From positions 1 through 21,906 of the forward strand of contig DIXP01000020.1 in NCBI GenBank assembly GCA_002436065.1: a stretch of 21,906 bases of DNA. Reading direction: 5' to 3'. The notes beneath the pieces are model-generated. The model made no database searches, was not told where the DNA came from, and saw only the letters and a program-made list of their open reading frames with translations. Each line of letters starts with the position of its first letter. The first letter of the stretch is position 1. Both the position numbers and the translations under genes were made by a program. Of the stretch, positions 1 through 6,829 are shown piece by piece. Source of the stretch: Chloroflexi bacterium UBA6077 (GTDB taxonomy: Bacteria > Chloroflexota > UBA6077).

Positions 1-58
1 GCCGGGGGGTGGGGTCCGTCCCCCCTCCGAAATGCTAGCACACACCAACCCGCCCGGC

Positions 59-673
59 CTACCCCGTCCCCTCGCTCTCCGCACACAGCCCCCTCAGGCA
101 GGCTATCCCCCTCACGAAAGCCCGGTGCGCCGCCGACCGACTGATCCCCAACGCCCTCGCCACTTCCGCAAAAGGAAGGCCATGATACAGATGCAGCCGC
201 ACCACCTCCCCGTCCAGCCCCGGCAGCTCGCTCGTCAGCTCCGCCAACCCCAGCGCCTCGGCCCACTCCCGACCGTCCAGCCCGGCCGTCCTGTCCATCT
301 GCCCCACCAGCTCATCGTGGGGAACCGTGCGGAACTGGTAGCGCGCCGAACGCAGCAGGGGCGTCTGCGAGCGCAGGTAACGCTGCACCCTCCACGGGAA
401 AGAACCCAGGAAGTAGGGCACAAAGCCACCCCGACCGGGCTCCCACTCCGCGACGGCCTCTGCCACCAGGAGATACGCCTGCTGCCACAGATCCTCCGGC
501 TCCACCGTGGTCGGCAGAGGACGCCCGCGACCCGACCTGTAGCGCCGCAGGCACCCCCGCACCAGCGACTCCAGCGCACCGTACAGGTCGCCCAACGCCC
601 CCTGCTCCCCACCCCGGCATCGCAGGGCAAGGGCCGTCACTCTGCCATCCTCATCCAGCCTATCCAACCTCAC
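59..673 (-). CDS. Sigma-70 family (ECF-like) RNA polymerase sigma factor
   Basis: The 204-residue product has the layout of a small sigma-70 factor. A region-2-like segment (about residues 55-105) contains EPEDLWQQAYLLVAEAV, followed by a Trp/Phe/Arg-rich stretch. A C-terminal region-4 helix-turn-helix (about 150-197) contains GLPFAEVARALGISRSAAHRAF. It would direct RNA polymerase core to a specific promoter set. The start is GTG with a weak GGGG stretch upstream. It lies 20 nt downstream of the Cys/His-rich gene on the same strand, so the two are probably co-transcribed. No anti-sigma factor gene is adjacent. Such short sigma-like proteins also occur in phages and integrative elements, so a phage-remnant origin is possible. 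The family call is solid; the regulon is unknown. Confidence 0.8.
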   Translation of the reverse strand: MRLDRLDEDGRVTALALRCRGGEQGALGDLYGALESLVRGCLRRYRSGRGRPLPTTVEPEDLWQQAYLLVAEAVAEWEPGRGGFVPYFLGSFPWRVQRYLRSQTPLLRSARYQFRTVPHDELVGQMDRTAGLDGREWAEALGLAELTSELPGLDGEVVRLHLYHGLPFAEVARALGISRSAAHRAFVRGIACLRGLCAESEGTG

Positions 674-693
674 CTACCCCAAGCCTGCTTCCA

Positions 694-1134
694 TCACAGC
701 GTCATGCTCAGCTCGCTTCCCACCTCGTCCAGCACCCTCGCCAGCGAACTGGCCAGCCCCTCGGCGGAGCGCCCATCCAGGGCATACTGCACCTTGAGCG
801 CCCTGCAGAGCGTCTCGATCGCCTTGCGGGTGCCCTCCGCGTCCCCCTCCTGCACCGCGGCCCGGATCAGCATCCGCAGCACGGCGATCTCGTCGTCCAC
901 CCCCCGCAGCGCCGCGGCCACCTCCAAATCCAGCATCCCGTCCCGCACCCCCGTCGAGTAGAAGGGCGAAAGCTCCTGGCCCCGTTCGGCTACACCGTAC
1001 TTGTCGGGATGCCGCCGGTGGTATCCGCAGAACCGGCTGTCGGAGTAGGTCTTCCGCCCACACCGCTTCCCCGTGCCCCTGACGATCGCCTCGCACCCCA
1101 CGCCTGCCACCCCCTCTCTATCAGTAGAACACAT
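694..1134 (-). CDS. Small Cys/His-rich protein of unknown function, first gene of the sigma operon
   Basis: This is a 146-residue protein. Near its N-terminus, four spaced residues (C14, C25, C36, H39) lie in the pattern CEAIVRGTGKRCGRK...RFCGYHRRH, which looks like a treble-clef or zinc-ribbon site. The rest (about 70-146) is predicted helical and rich in Ala, Arg and Glu. I do not recognise the function; similar short Cys-Cys-Cys-His proteins are common in phage-like regions. The start is ambiguous. ATG at 1134 would give a nearly leaderless mRNA from the promoter at 1145-1173, whereas an in-frame GTG at 1101 has a GAGAGGGG sequence upstream. A perfect palindrome overlaps the ATG. The gene is followed after 20 nt by the sigma factor gene. 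Confidence 0.6.
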   Translation of the reverse strand: MCSTDREGVAGVGCEAIVRGTGKRCGRKTYSDSRFCGYHRRHPDKYGVAERGQELSPFYSTGVRDGMLDLEVAAALRGVDDEIAVLRMLIRAAVQEGDAEGTRKAIETLCRALKVQYALDGRSAEGLASSLARVLDEVGSELSMTL

Positions 1135-1140
1135 GTTCTA
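1125..1140. promoter_or_regulatory. Perfect 16-bp palindrome, LexA-like operator
   Basis: TAGAACACATGTTCTA is a perfect palindrome with core GAAC-N4-GTTC, the arrangement of the Gram-positive-type LexA (SOS) box. It lies over the predicted transcription start and start codon of the minus-strand operon. A further TTCTA half-site occurs at 1146-1150, one helical turn away. The site is seen directly; that LexA is its binder is inference. Confidence 0.5.
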
Positions 1141-1144
1141 TAAC

Positions 1145-1173
1145 ATTCTACGCCGCCCCTTTTGCCCAGTCAA
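1145..1173 (-). promoter_or_regulatory. Promoter of the Cys/His-rich protein-sigma operon
   Basis: On the minus strand the -35 hexamer TTGACT (1168-1173) is separated by exactly 17 bp from the -10 hexamer TAGAAT (1145-1150). The predicted transcription start, near 1138, is only a few bases before the ATG at 1134. Confidence 0.6.
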
Positions 1174-1591
1174 GTAGTTCCAGCCCCCACACTCCGCCGG
1201 TACCGGCTGCCCACTGTGTACTCTGCACAAACATCGAACTCGGTTTCCAGGCTGCTGCACACGTAGACCCCTGGCGCAGCAGGGACTAATCTCCCAGTCA
1301 GGCAACTCCTGCCACAGAGGGCGAAGACAAGCGACGCATATTGCGGAAGCGCGACCAACCGAAGCGACTACAGGGGCGAAGGGGCTCCGACTATCACGTA
1401 CCAGGTTAATACTTGACGGCATTCGAGGCAGAGTGTTATGTTCCTCGCCATCGCGTCTTTCCCGCAAGATGCACCACCCAATCGATCCTTGGCAGACAAC
1501 TCCCACCACGGTCTCCGCCGACCAACCATGGCAATGATGCCAGAGATGCCTGTTCTCTCCCGCGTCCCACTATGTCGCAAGGGAGGATGAC
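1174..1591. other. Divergent intergenic region, 418 bp
   Basis: No convincing gene lies between the two divergent operons. The only signals seen are the promoter at 1413-1441 and the ribosome-binding site at 1581-1586. The predicted 5' leader of the amidohydrolase mRNA is about 145 nt; I recognise no riboswitch in it. Confidence 0.5.
1413..1441 (+). promoter_or_regulatory. Putative promoter of the amidohydrolase-binding protein operon
   Basis: TTGACG (1413-1418), a 17-bp spacer and TTATGT (1436-1441) form a fair sigma-70-type promoter in the correct orientation, about 145 nt upstream of the TTG start codon. Confidence 0.45.
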
Positions 1592-3118
1592 TTGAGCGAT
1601 CTCCTGGTATACAACGCCCGCGTCCGCACCCTGGAACCCACGCAGCCCTTTGCGCAGGCAGTCCTGGTGCGGAATGAACGTATCGTAGCCGTCGGCCAGG
1701 ACGAGGACCTTCTGCCCCTCGCGGCAGGAGTCCGCAAGCTCGACGCCGCGGGCAGAACGGTGCTCCCCGGCTTCGTCGACTGCCACGTCCACTTCTGGCG
1801 CTCCGGCCTATCGGAACAGATGGTCGACCTCCGTCCCGCTCGCAGCATCCCCGAGGTCCTGGACCTGATCCGTCGGCGGGCCGAGGAGCAGCCTCCAGGC
1901 AGCATGGTCATGGCTCGCGGCTTCATGGACACCAAGCTGGCCGAGAACCGCTGGCCCACCCTGGCCGAGAAGGACGAGGCATCCCCCGACCACCTGCTCT
2001 GCATCCGCCACAACAACGGCCACGGGCTCGGCGTCAACTCCAGTTTCCTGGCTATGCTCGACATTCCAATCGGAACCCCTGGTCTCGAGACCGACCCCTC
2101 CACGGGTCAGCCGACAGGTACGCTTCGCCAGGGTCTCTTCCCCATGGGCGAGGAGAAGGCGACGAAGCTCCTGGACCCGGCAATGCTGCGGAACTGCCTG
2201 CAGATCATCTCCGACATCGCCATCCGGGTCGGAGTCACGACCGTCCACTGCCTCGATGGGGGGCGAATGCCTGGGGACATGGACATGGTCGACCTTCTGG
2301 CCCACCGGGACGAACTCCCCCTCAACACGGTGATCTACTACCAGATTACCGACGTCGAGAAGATCGTGGGTATGGGGCTGCCCCGCATTGGCGGCTGCAT
2401 CCTGATCGACGGCACTCCGGCAACCCACACCGGCGCCCTCTTCGAACCCTACTCCGACCGGCCCGACATCCTGGGCCCCACCTACTGGGAGCAGGATGAG
2501 CTGGACGAGTTCGTGTGGCGGGCCCACAGCGCCGGACTGCAGATCTCCCTGCACGCCACCTGCGAGCGGGCCATCGATCGGGCACTGGCGGCCTACGAGC
2601 GGGCCATCACCCGCCTCCCCCGGCCGGACCACCGCCACCGTATCGAGCACTTCTACTTCCCCCGCAAGCAGGACGTAGAGCGGGCGGCTCGCCTGGGGGT
2701 GTGCGCCGGTGTCCAGCCTGCCTTCGAGACCGCTTTCAGGGAGATGTACCCTCTCCGGTTGGGCCCTGAGCGGATGCATCGGCTCCACCCCTACCGGTGG
2801 CACCTGGATGCGGGCGTCGCCGCGGGTGGAGGGTCCGACTCGCCGGTCTCGCCCGTGGACCCCCTCGCCGGCATCCACGCCGCCGTGAACCACTCGGTGC
2901 GGGAGCAGCGGATCACCCCCGAGGAGGCGGTCCGGATGTTCACCCTCGGCGGGGCCTACCTGGCCTTCGAGGAACAGGAGACCGGCACCATCCGGGAGGG
3001 GAAGCGAGGCGACCTGGTGCTCCTGAGCGACGATCCCCTCACCGTTGACCCGGCAGCCATCAAGGACATCAAAGTCGAGGCAACGGTAGTCCGCGGTCGC
3101 ATAGTGTACGAAGCCTAG
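1592..3118 (+). CDS. YtcJ-type metal-dependent amidohydrolase
   Basis: This 508-residue protein has the full Amidohydro_3 (YtcJ/NfdA-like) architecture. An N-terminal beta-sandwich strand ends in LPGFVDCHVHF, with metal ligands H65 and H67. Further ligands are H321 (LHATCERA), H353 (HRIEHFYF) and D416 (GGGSDSPVSP). The C-terminal return to the sandwich carries GTIREGKRGDLVLLSDDP. The family hydrolyses amide or related C-N bonds; the substrate cannot be read from sequence. At the position where many relatives have the bridging lysine before the DG motif there is C269 (GGCILIDG). The start is TTG, because GGGAGG at 1581-1586 is correctly spaced and the overlapping ATG at 1587 runs into a stop after two codons. 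The binding-protein gene follows with almost no gap. Confidence 0.88.
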   Translation: MSDLLVYNARVRTLEPTQPFAQAVLVRNERIVAVGQDEDLLPLAAGVRKLDAAGRTVLPGFVDCHVHFWRSGLSEQMVDLRPARSIPEVLDLIRRRAEEQPPGSMVMARGFMDTKLAENRWPTLAEKDEASPDHLLCIRHNNGHGLGVNSSFLAMLDIPIGTPGLETDPSTGQPTGTLRQGLFPMGEEKATKLLDPAMLRNCLQIISDIAIRVGVTTVHCLDGGRMPGDMDMVDLLAHRDELPLNTVIYYQITDVEKIVGMGLPRIGGCILIDGTPATHTGALFEPYSDRPDILGPTYWEQDELDEFVWRAHSAGLQISLHATCERAIDRALAAYERAITRLPRPDHRHRIEHFYFPRKQDVERAARLGVCAGVQPAFETAFREMYPLRLGPERMHRLHPYRWHLDAGVAAGGGSDSPVSPVDPLAGIHAAVNHSVREQRITPEEAVRMFTLGGAYLAFEEQETGTIREGKRGDLVLLSDDPLTVDPAAIKDIKVEATVVRGRIVYEA

Positions 3119-3134
3119 AATGCTGGAGGAGAAG

Positions 3135-4313
3135 ATGAAGAGACTGTCCGTTCTAGCGATGTCCCTCGCCATGGCGACCCTGATCTTGGCTGTTGGATGT
3201 GCCGCACCCGCCGCACCCACGCCGACCGCCGCTCCGCCTAAGCCCGCGGCCACCACCGCGCCGGCTGCGCCTGCCGCAACAGCCCCTGCCAAGGCTGCTG
3301 AGCCCACCAAGCCTGCTGCGGCAGCCACAGCCGCCCCCACCAAGCCTGCCGCTGCCGCCACAGCTGCCCCTACCAAGCCTGCCGCCGCCGCCAAGCCCTC
3401 CGGCTGGCCACAGAGTGGCCGGAACATGACCCTCCTGGTCCCCTACGCCGCGGGCGGCGCCACCGACATCCAGGCCCGACTCCTGGCCGTTCCCCTTGAG
3501 AAGGAGCTCGGCTTCCCCGTCCAGATCGTGAACAAGGCGGGCGCAGCCACCCAGTTGGGCGCTACGGACCTGGTCACCAACACCAAGCCCGACGGCTACA
3601 CACTGTACGCCAACGAGCTCCCGTCGACTGCCATGACCTACCTCGACCCAAGCCGCAAGGCCATCTACACCCGCAAGGACTTCCAGACCGTGGCCGGCCA
3701 TGTGCTGGACCCAGCGGGCATGTGCGTCAAGGCCGACAGCCCAATCAAGAACCTCAAGGACCTGGTGGACGCAATGAAGGCGAACCCCACTCAGGTCAAG
3801 GTGGGGACCGTCGGGGCTGGCACTGCCTCTCACCTGGGCGCGGACGCTATCGGGAAGCAGGCGGGCGCCAAGTTCGACTTCGTCCACTTCAATGGCAATG
3901 CACCGGCCATAACGGCTCTACTTGGCGGGCACGTGACCGCTCTGACGATGAGTTCCGCGGGAGCCATGCCCCAGGTCAAGAGCAATGACGTGCGGATGAT
4001 CACCGTATTCGGCGCGGAGGAAAGCCCCTTCTACCCCGGCATCAAGTCTGCCCAGCAGCAGGGCTTCGACGCATGGGTGGTCAGCTCCAGGGGCTGGGTC
4101 GTGAAGGCCGGCACCCCCGTGGAGATCGTGAACTACCTGTCCGCGGCGATAAAGAAGATCATCGACACCGACACGGAAATGAAGAAGAAGATGGACGAAT
4201 CGGCCTTGATGCAGAAGTACTGGACCCCCGAGGAGTACGAAAAGTACTGGGCCGACGAGGAAACCAGGTTCAAGCCTCTCCTCGACGAGTACCTCAAGAC
4301 GGCGGCAAACTAA
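3135..4313 (+). CDS. TctC/Bug-family solute-binding lipoprotein
   Basis: This extracytoplasmic binding protein is of the tripartite tricarboxylate transporter type. The ATG at 3135 is preferred over the one at 3120 because GGAGG (3125-3129) sits 5 nt upstream of it. The 392-residue product then starts MKRL and has a lipoprotein signal peptide with lipobox LAVGC (C22). Residues about 23-90 are an Ala/Pro/Thr/Lys linker with repeated APTKPAAAAT units. The Bug fold follows, with typical segments LLVPYAAGGATDIQARLLA, IVNKAGAATQLGA and KPDGYTL. Known family ligands are small carboxylates and related acids. No TctA/TctB membrane genes are in the window, so it is an orphan receptor or serves a transporter elsewhere. 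The tight coupling to the amidohydrolase suggests their substrates are linked. Confidence 0.88.
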   Translation: MKRLSVLAMSLAMATLILAVGCAAPAAPTPTAAPPKPAATTAPAAPAATAPAKAAEPTKPAAAATAAPTKPAAAATAAPTKPAAAAKPSGWPQSGRNMTLLVPYAAGGATDIQARLLAVPLEKELGFPVQIVNKAGAATQLGATDLVTNTKPDGYTLYANELPSTAMTYLDPSRKAIYTRKDFQTVAGHVLDPAGMCVKADSPIKNLKDLVDAMKANPTQVKVGTVGAGTASHLGADAIGKQAGAKFDFVHFNGNAPAITALLGGHVTALTMSSAGAMPQVKSNDVRMITVFGAEESPFYPGIKSAQQQGFDAWVVSSRGWVVKAGTPVEIVNYLSAAIKKIIDTDTEMKKKMDESALMQKYWTPEEYEKYWADEETRFKPLLDEYLKTAAN

Positions 4314-4331
4314 TCTGACCATCCGACACTA

Positions 4332-4481
4332 GTACACGACCAAACTGGTTTCGATAGGCCGCCATCTGGTGGCCTATGCTGGGAGCGCGGGCGGCTCGCC
4401 CGCACGAGGGACTGGCGGGCGAGCCGCCCGCGCTCCCAGCAGGCGGCTTCGCCGCCTACCAAAACTAGTTTGGTCGAGCAC
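4332..4481. mobile_element. MITE, 150 bp, with IS630-like GTACAC end and TA flanks
   Basis: The ends form long terminal inverted repeats. From 4332 the sequence reads GTACACGACCAAACTGGTTT, and the reverse complement from 4481 reads GTGCTCGACCAAACTAGTTT. The similarity continues into TAGGCGGC-like sequence. TA dinucleotides within CTAG flank both ends (4330-4331 and 4482-4483), the target preference of IS630/Tc1-type transposases. Inside is a perfect 25-bp inverted repeat (4379-4403 against 4415-4439) and two smaller hairpins. It has no coding capacity. It starts 18 bp after the binding-protein stop codon, so it may also serve as its transcription terminator. Confidence 0.75.
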
Positions 4482-4529
4482 TAGCCGGATGCGCCACTAG
4501 TACACATTGGTTGAAGTCCATCGTCGGTT

Positions 4530-5231
4530 TCATGCAGCCAAAGGGCGTCCGGCATAGGTCCACTTGAACGCCTTGGCCATGGTTCGGTTGTAGTAGTCGA
4601 TGAAGGCGAGAATACGCTGGCACAGGTCGTCAAGGGAGGTGAAGCTCGACCTCTTCAGTAGCCTGCGCACCAGGATGCTGAACCAGATCTCCACCTGGTT
4701 CATCCAGGAGGAGTGCTTTGGGGTATACACGAAGCGGATGCGGTGGATCTGGTCGGTCAGAAAGGCCGCTCGCGTCGGCTTCGACTTCAGGATGCCGTGC
4801 TTGCCTTTCTCGCCCAGGTCGGCGGCGTCGATACTGCAGTGCTCGGCCACGTACCGCACCAAGGAGGCCGACTGGTGAGTGTCCAGGTTGTCCGTGACGA
4901 AGACCCAGCCACCCTGCGGATCTGTAGCCACCGTCCTCGCGATGTGGGCGACGAAGTCTCCCTCGGTCCGGCTCGGCCCCACTGTGGGAGCAATCACCCG
5001 GCCGGTGGCCACCTCGAAGTTGGCTATCAAGCAGAGGGTGCCATGTCGCACGTACTCGAACTCCCGACGCTCCACCAGACCCGGCCTCATCGGCAACGTT
5101 GGATGGATCGGCTCAAGGGCCTGGATGCCCGTCTTCTCGTCAGTGCTGACCAGGTGGACCCCAGCCTCGTGCATCGCTGGGGCCTCCTCGTACAGCTTAC
5201 AGACAGCTTCGACCTTCTCCTCGAAGGCCAA
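4530..5231 (-). CDS. IS630 transposase, C-terminal catalytic (DDE) frame
   Basis: This is the catalytic half. Counting from the nominal TTG start, the triad is D31 (VSTDEKTGIQA), D114 (VFVTDNLDTH) and E181 (SSWMNQVEIWFSILVRR). The second and third residues are about 66 apart because of the GEKGKHGILKSKPTRAAFL insertion seen in one IS630 subgroup. The family-typical end IDYYNRTMAKAFKWTYAGRPL is present. The open frame continues upstream of 5231 to about 5297, so the product is probably made as a fusion with the HTH frame by frameshifting or transcript slippage rather than from an independent start. All catalytic residues are intact, so the element may be active. Confidence 0.82.
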   Translation of the reverse strand: MAFEEKVEAVCKLYEEAPAMHEAGVHLVSTDEKTGIQALEPIHPTLPMRPGLVERREFEYVRHGTLCLIANFEVATGRVIAPTVGPSRTEGDFVAHIARTVATDPQGGWVFVTDNLDTHQSASLVRYVAEHCSIDAADLGEKGKHGILKSKPTRAAFLTDQIHRIRFVYTPKHSSWMNQVEIWFSILVRRLLKRSSFTSLDDLCQRILAFIDYYNRTMAKAFKWTYAGRPLAA

Positions 5232-5778
5232 AGGGTCTTCTGGGGCCGAGTTGAGCCAGTAACGGCTCAGATGGGGCTTGAGGTCGGCCTGATTTTAAAA
5301 AACGCCCGACGCTGCGGGAGGAGATGCTCTCGACTATGCCTCGCTTGATCGCTTCATTGGCCAGTTCTGAAGGAGTCCAGTGGCTGATCGGATGCCCCGA
5401 AGCCGAGGGGGCTTCGCACGCCAGGGCCACGATCTGGACGACTTGCTCGGGAGTGAAGGTGGCAGGGGTGCCCGAACGATGCTCGTCGGCCAGGATCCTC
5501 TCGATCAGCTCAGCCAGGGCCTTGTCGTCCCCCTCAGCCTCCAGCGCTTCCAGGGATGGGGCAGCTTCCAGCCACCGTTGGCGCCAGCTACGCACCGTCT
5601 CCCGATGGCTGTCCAGCCAGTACGCAACCTGCTCGTTGTTGTTATTGATGCTCGCATCCAGGATCATCCTGGCTCGCCTCACCAACCGCTGGGGGCTGCT
5701 GTGCCAACGCACTATCTGCGCCAGAATCGCACGTTGTCGTGCAGTCAATTCGATTGCAACGGGCCTGGGTCCACGCAT
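5197..5778 (-). CDS. IS630 transposase, N-terminal frame (helix-turn-helix)
   Basis: This first transposase frame encodes the DNA-binding part. An N-terminal ELTARQRAIL segment and a winged or paired helix-turn-helix (NNNNEQVAYWLDSHRETVRSWRQRW) are followed by a second HTH region (HWTPSELANEAIKRGIVESISSRSVGRFLK). After FLK the frame runs on into out-of-frame sequence and stops at 5197. The homologous reading continues in the other frame. The switch point is at the run T6A4 on the minus strand (complement of 5293-5302). A +1 shift, or loss of one A, gives a FLNQADLKPHLSRYWLN continuation of the usual kind. Confidence 0.8.
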   Translation of the reverse strand: MRGPRPVAIELTARQRAILAQIVRWHSSPQRLVRRARMILDASINNNNEQVAYWLDSHRETVRSWRQRWLEAAPSLEALEAEGDDKALAELIERILADEHRSGTPATFTPEQVVQIVALACEAPSASGHPISHWTPSELANEAIKRGIVESISSRSVGRFLKSGRPQAPSEPLLAQLGPRRPFGLRGEGRSCL

Positions 5779-5931
5779 GAGCTCTTTGTTAATCCAAGTT
5801 CGGGATGTGGGGAGCTTCCGCCCCTACTACCCTAACTATACCAGTTATCGGCGGATTACTTCCGCTAGGGTGTACTAGGGGAGCCAACAACTCTGGTTGG
5901 GCATCGGGGATATTCCCACCGCCATCCACAA

Positions 5932-5960
5932 TTGACATATCCCACACCACTCAATATCAT
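5932..5960 (+). promoter_or_regulatory. Putative promoter upstream of the LysM gene
   Basis: TTGACA (5932-5937), a 17-bp spacer and TATCAT (5955-5960) make a near-consensus promoter. The LysM start codon is about 230 nt downstream, with a dispersed repeat in the leader. Confidence 0.5.
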
Positions 5961-6028
5961 TCTGCTCAGGATCAGCACTCCGCCACCTGGATTATGACAC
6001 CTGTCATCCTGAGAGCGCTCGCACCGGT

Positions 6029-6067
6029 GTCATCCAGAGCGATCAGCGAAGGATCTCCTGTTACAGG
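6029..6067. repeat. Dispersed GTCATCC...GCGAAGGATCTCC repeat, copy 1
   Basis: The shared core is GTCATCC, about 11 variable bases, then AGCGAAGGATCTCCTGT and ACAGG. Similar copies lie at 8206-8240 and 20160-20196. A partial GTCATCCTGAG start also occurs just upstream, at 6003-6013. Confidence 0.6.
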
Positions 6068-6195
6068 CGGACCCTTCGCCGCTTTCAGCGTGACGGCGCC
6101 TATCAGTCTCACCGTGGTGGACCACTAGGTCGGCCCGCACCCGCGGATACGCCGGGCTTTCACCACTATCTCACGCCAGTAGAGGCAGGCTTCCC

Positions 6196-6669
6196 ATGTC
6201 CAGCCCATCGCTTCCCGCCTCCAGCCGCCGCAAACAGCCGCCGGAGGAGACCCTTCCAGTCGTCCCAGAGCCCAAACAGGGCAGCATAGGAAACGTCCTG
6301 GCCATATTGAGCGTCATGGCCGTGCTGGGCTTTGGCCTCTGGACGGCTTTCGCCACCCTCACGGCCCCAGATAAGCCCGCCACCAAGCCCTCAGCCACCG
6401 CCGGCCCCACCCTGGCCGCCACCAAGGCCCCCGCCGCCCCGGCGGCAGCCACCACCCCGGCGCCGGCCACCGCAGCTCCAGCCACTACCCCAACCGGCGC
6501 CGCCGCTACCACCCCCACGGGGGGCAGGGTGCATGTGGTGGGAGAGGGAGACAACCTGTACCGGATCGCTCAGAGGTACGGCACCACCGTGGAAGCCATC
6601 ATGGCCGCCAACGGCTTCACCGACAAAAGCAAGATCCTCCACGTAGGGGATAGGCTCACTATCCCCTGA
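6196..6669 (+). CDS. Membrane-anchored LysM-domain protein
   Basis: This 157-residue protein has three parts: a short cytoplasmic N-terminus, one transmembrane segment (about residues 31-55, VLAILSVMAVLGFGLW) and an Ala/Pro/Thr-rich linker (about 58-108) leading to a single C-terminal LysM domain (111-157). The domain includes VHVVGEGDNLYRIAQRYGTT and ILHVGDRLTIP. LysM domains bind N-acetylglucosamine-containing glycans such as peptidoglycan, so the protein probably tethers the membrane to the wall or localises a partner. It has no catalytic domain. An NlpC/P60 hydrolase gene lies nearby on the same strand but about 630 bp away, so the two are not obviously co-transcribed. Confidence 0.82.
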   Translation: MSSPSLPASSRRKQPPEETLPVVPEPKQGSIGNVLAILSVMAVLGFGLWTAFATLTAPDKPATKPSATAGPTLAATKAPAAPAAATTPAPATAAPATTPTGAAATTPTGGRVHVVGEGDNLYRIAQRYGTTVEAIMAANGFTDKSKILHVGDRLTIP

Positions 6670-6678
6670 CAGCCAAAA

Positions 6679-6701
6679 GGGGCAGGTCTGAGACCTGCCC
6701 C
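6679..6701. terminator. Bidirectional hairpin between convergent genes
   Basis: GGGGCAGGTCT (6679-6689) and AGACCTGCCCC (6691-6701) are exact inverted repeats. They sit between the LysM stop and the stop codon of the convergent 42-residue gene. There is no U-tract on either side, so termination is plausible but not assured. Confidence 0.5.
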
Positions 6702-6829
6702 TATCCCAGCAGCTGGCCCAACATCACCAGTACCGCCAGCCCCCCGCCCGACACCAGCACCCTGGCCACCAGCCCCAACGCACCCAGGCCTTCCTTCTTC
6801 TTCTGGCCCTCTTCAGCCTTTGCATCCAT
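6701..6829 (-). CDS. Small membrane protein, 42 residues, unknown function
   Basis: This gene is short but well supported by its translation signal. The sequence AGGAGGTGA, an almost complete anti-Shine-Dalgarno match, lies 7 nt upstream of the ATG at 6829. The product begins MDAKAEEGQKKKEG, a charged stretch, then has one hydrophobic segment LGALGLVARVLVSGGGLAVLVMLGQLL. It is predicted to be a single-pass membrane peptide with a charged N-terminus. No family is recognised. It ends inside the hairpin shared with the convergent LysM gene. A longer frame running up to 6892 has no good start signal. Confidence 0.55.
   Translation of the reverse strand: MDAKAEEGQKKKEGLGALGLVARVLVSGGGLAVLVMLGQLLG

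Larger units (their letters stand above)
4500..5875 (-). mobile_element. IS630-family insertion sequence, complete, 1376 bp
   Basis: The element carries a two-frame transposase on the minus strand. Its ends are imperfect inverted repeats: GTACACATTGGTTGAAGT from 4500, and GTACACCCTAGCGGAAGT as the reverse complement from 5875. It is flanked on both sides by TA inside CTAG (4498-4499 and 5876-5877), the expected target duplication for this family. Only the outer GTACAC and the inner GAAGT of the repeats agree well. Its right end here lies 16 bp from the neighbouring MITE. Confidence 0.82.
5878..6195. other. Intergenic region, 318 bp, with a promoter and repeat
   Basis: I see no gene here. The region holds a promoter (5932-5960) and a copy of the dispersed GTCATCC repeat (6029-6067), both lying between the insertion sequence and the LysM gene. 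Confidence 0.5.

Noticed and set aside
1..58. G/C-rich stretch that could form a hairpin after the sigma gene
   Set aside because: Runs of G and C allow several short pairings but no clear stem with a T-run; too weak to call a terminator.
32..961. Long plus-strand open frame of 309 codons
   Set aside because: It is antisense to the sigma factor and Cys/His-rich genes, is Pro/Arg/Gln-rich as expected for a GC-rich shadow frame, and shows no family motif.
1808..3427. Minus-strand open frame of 539 codons opposite the amidohydrolase
   Set aside because: It is a shadow of a gene with complete active-site motifs on the other strand; its N-terminal Ala/Gly/Val repeats are the antisense of the lipoprotein linker.
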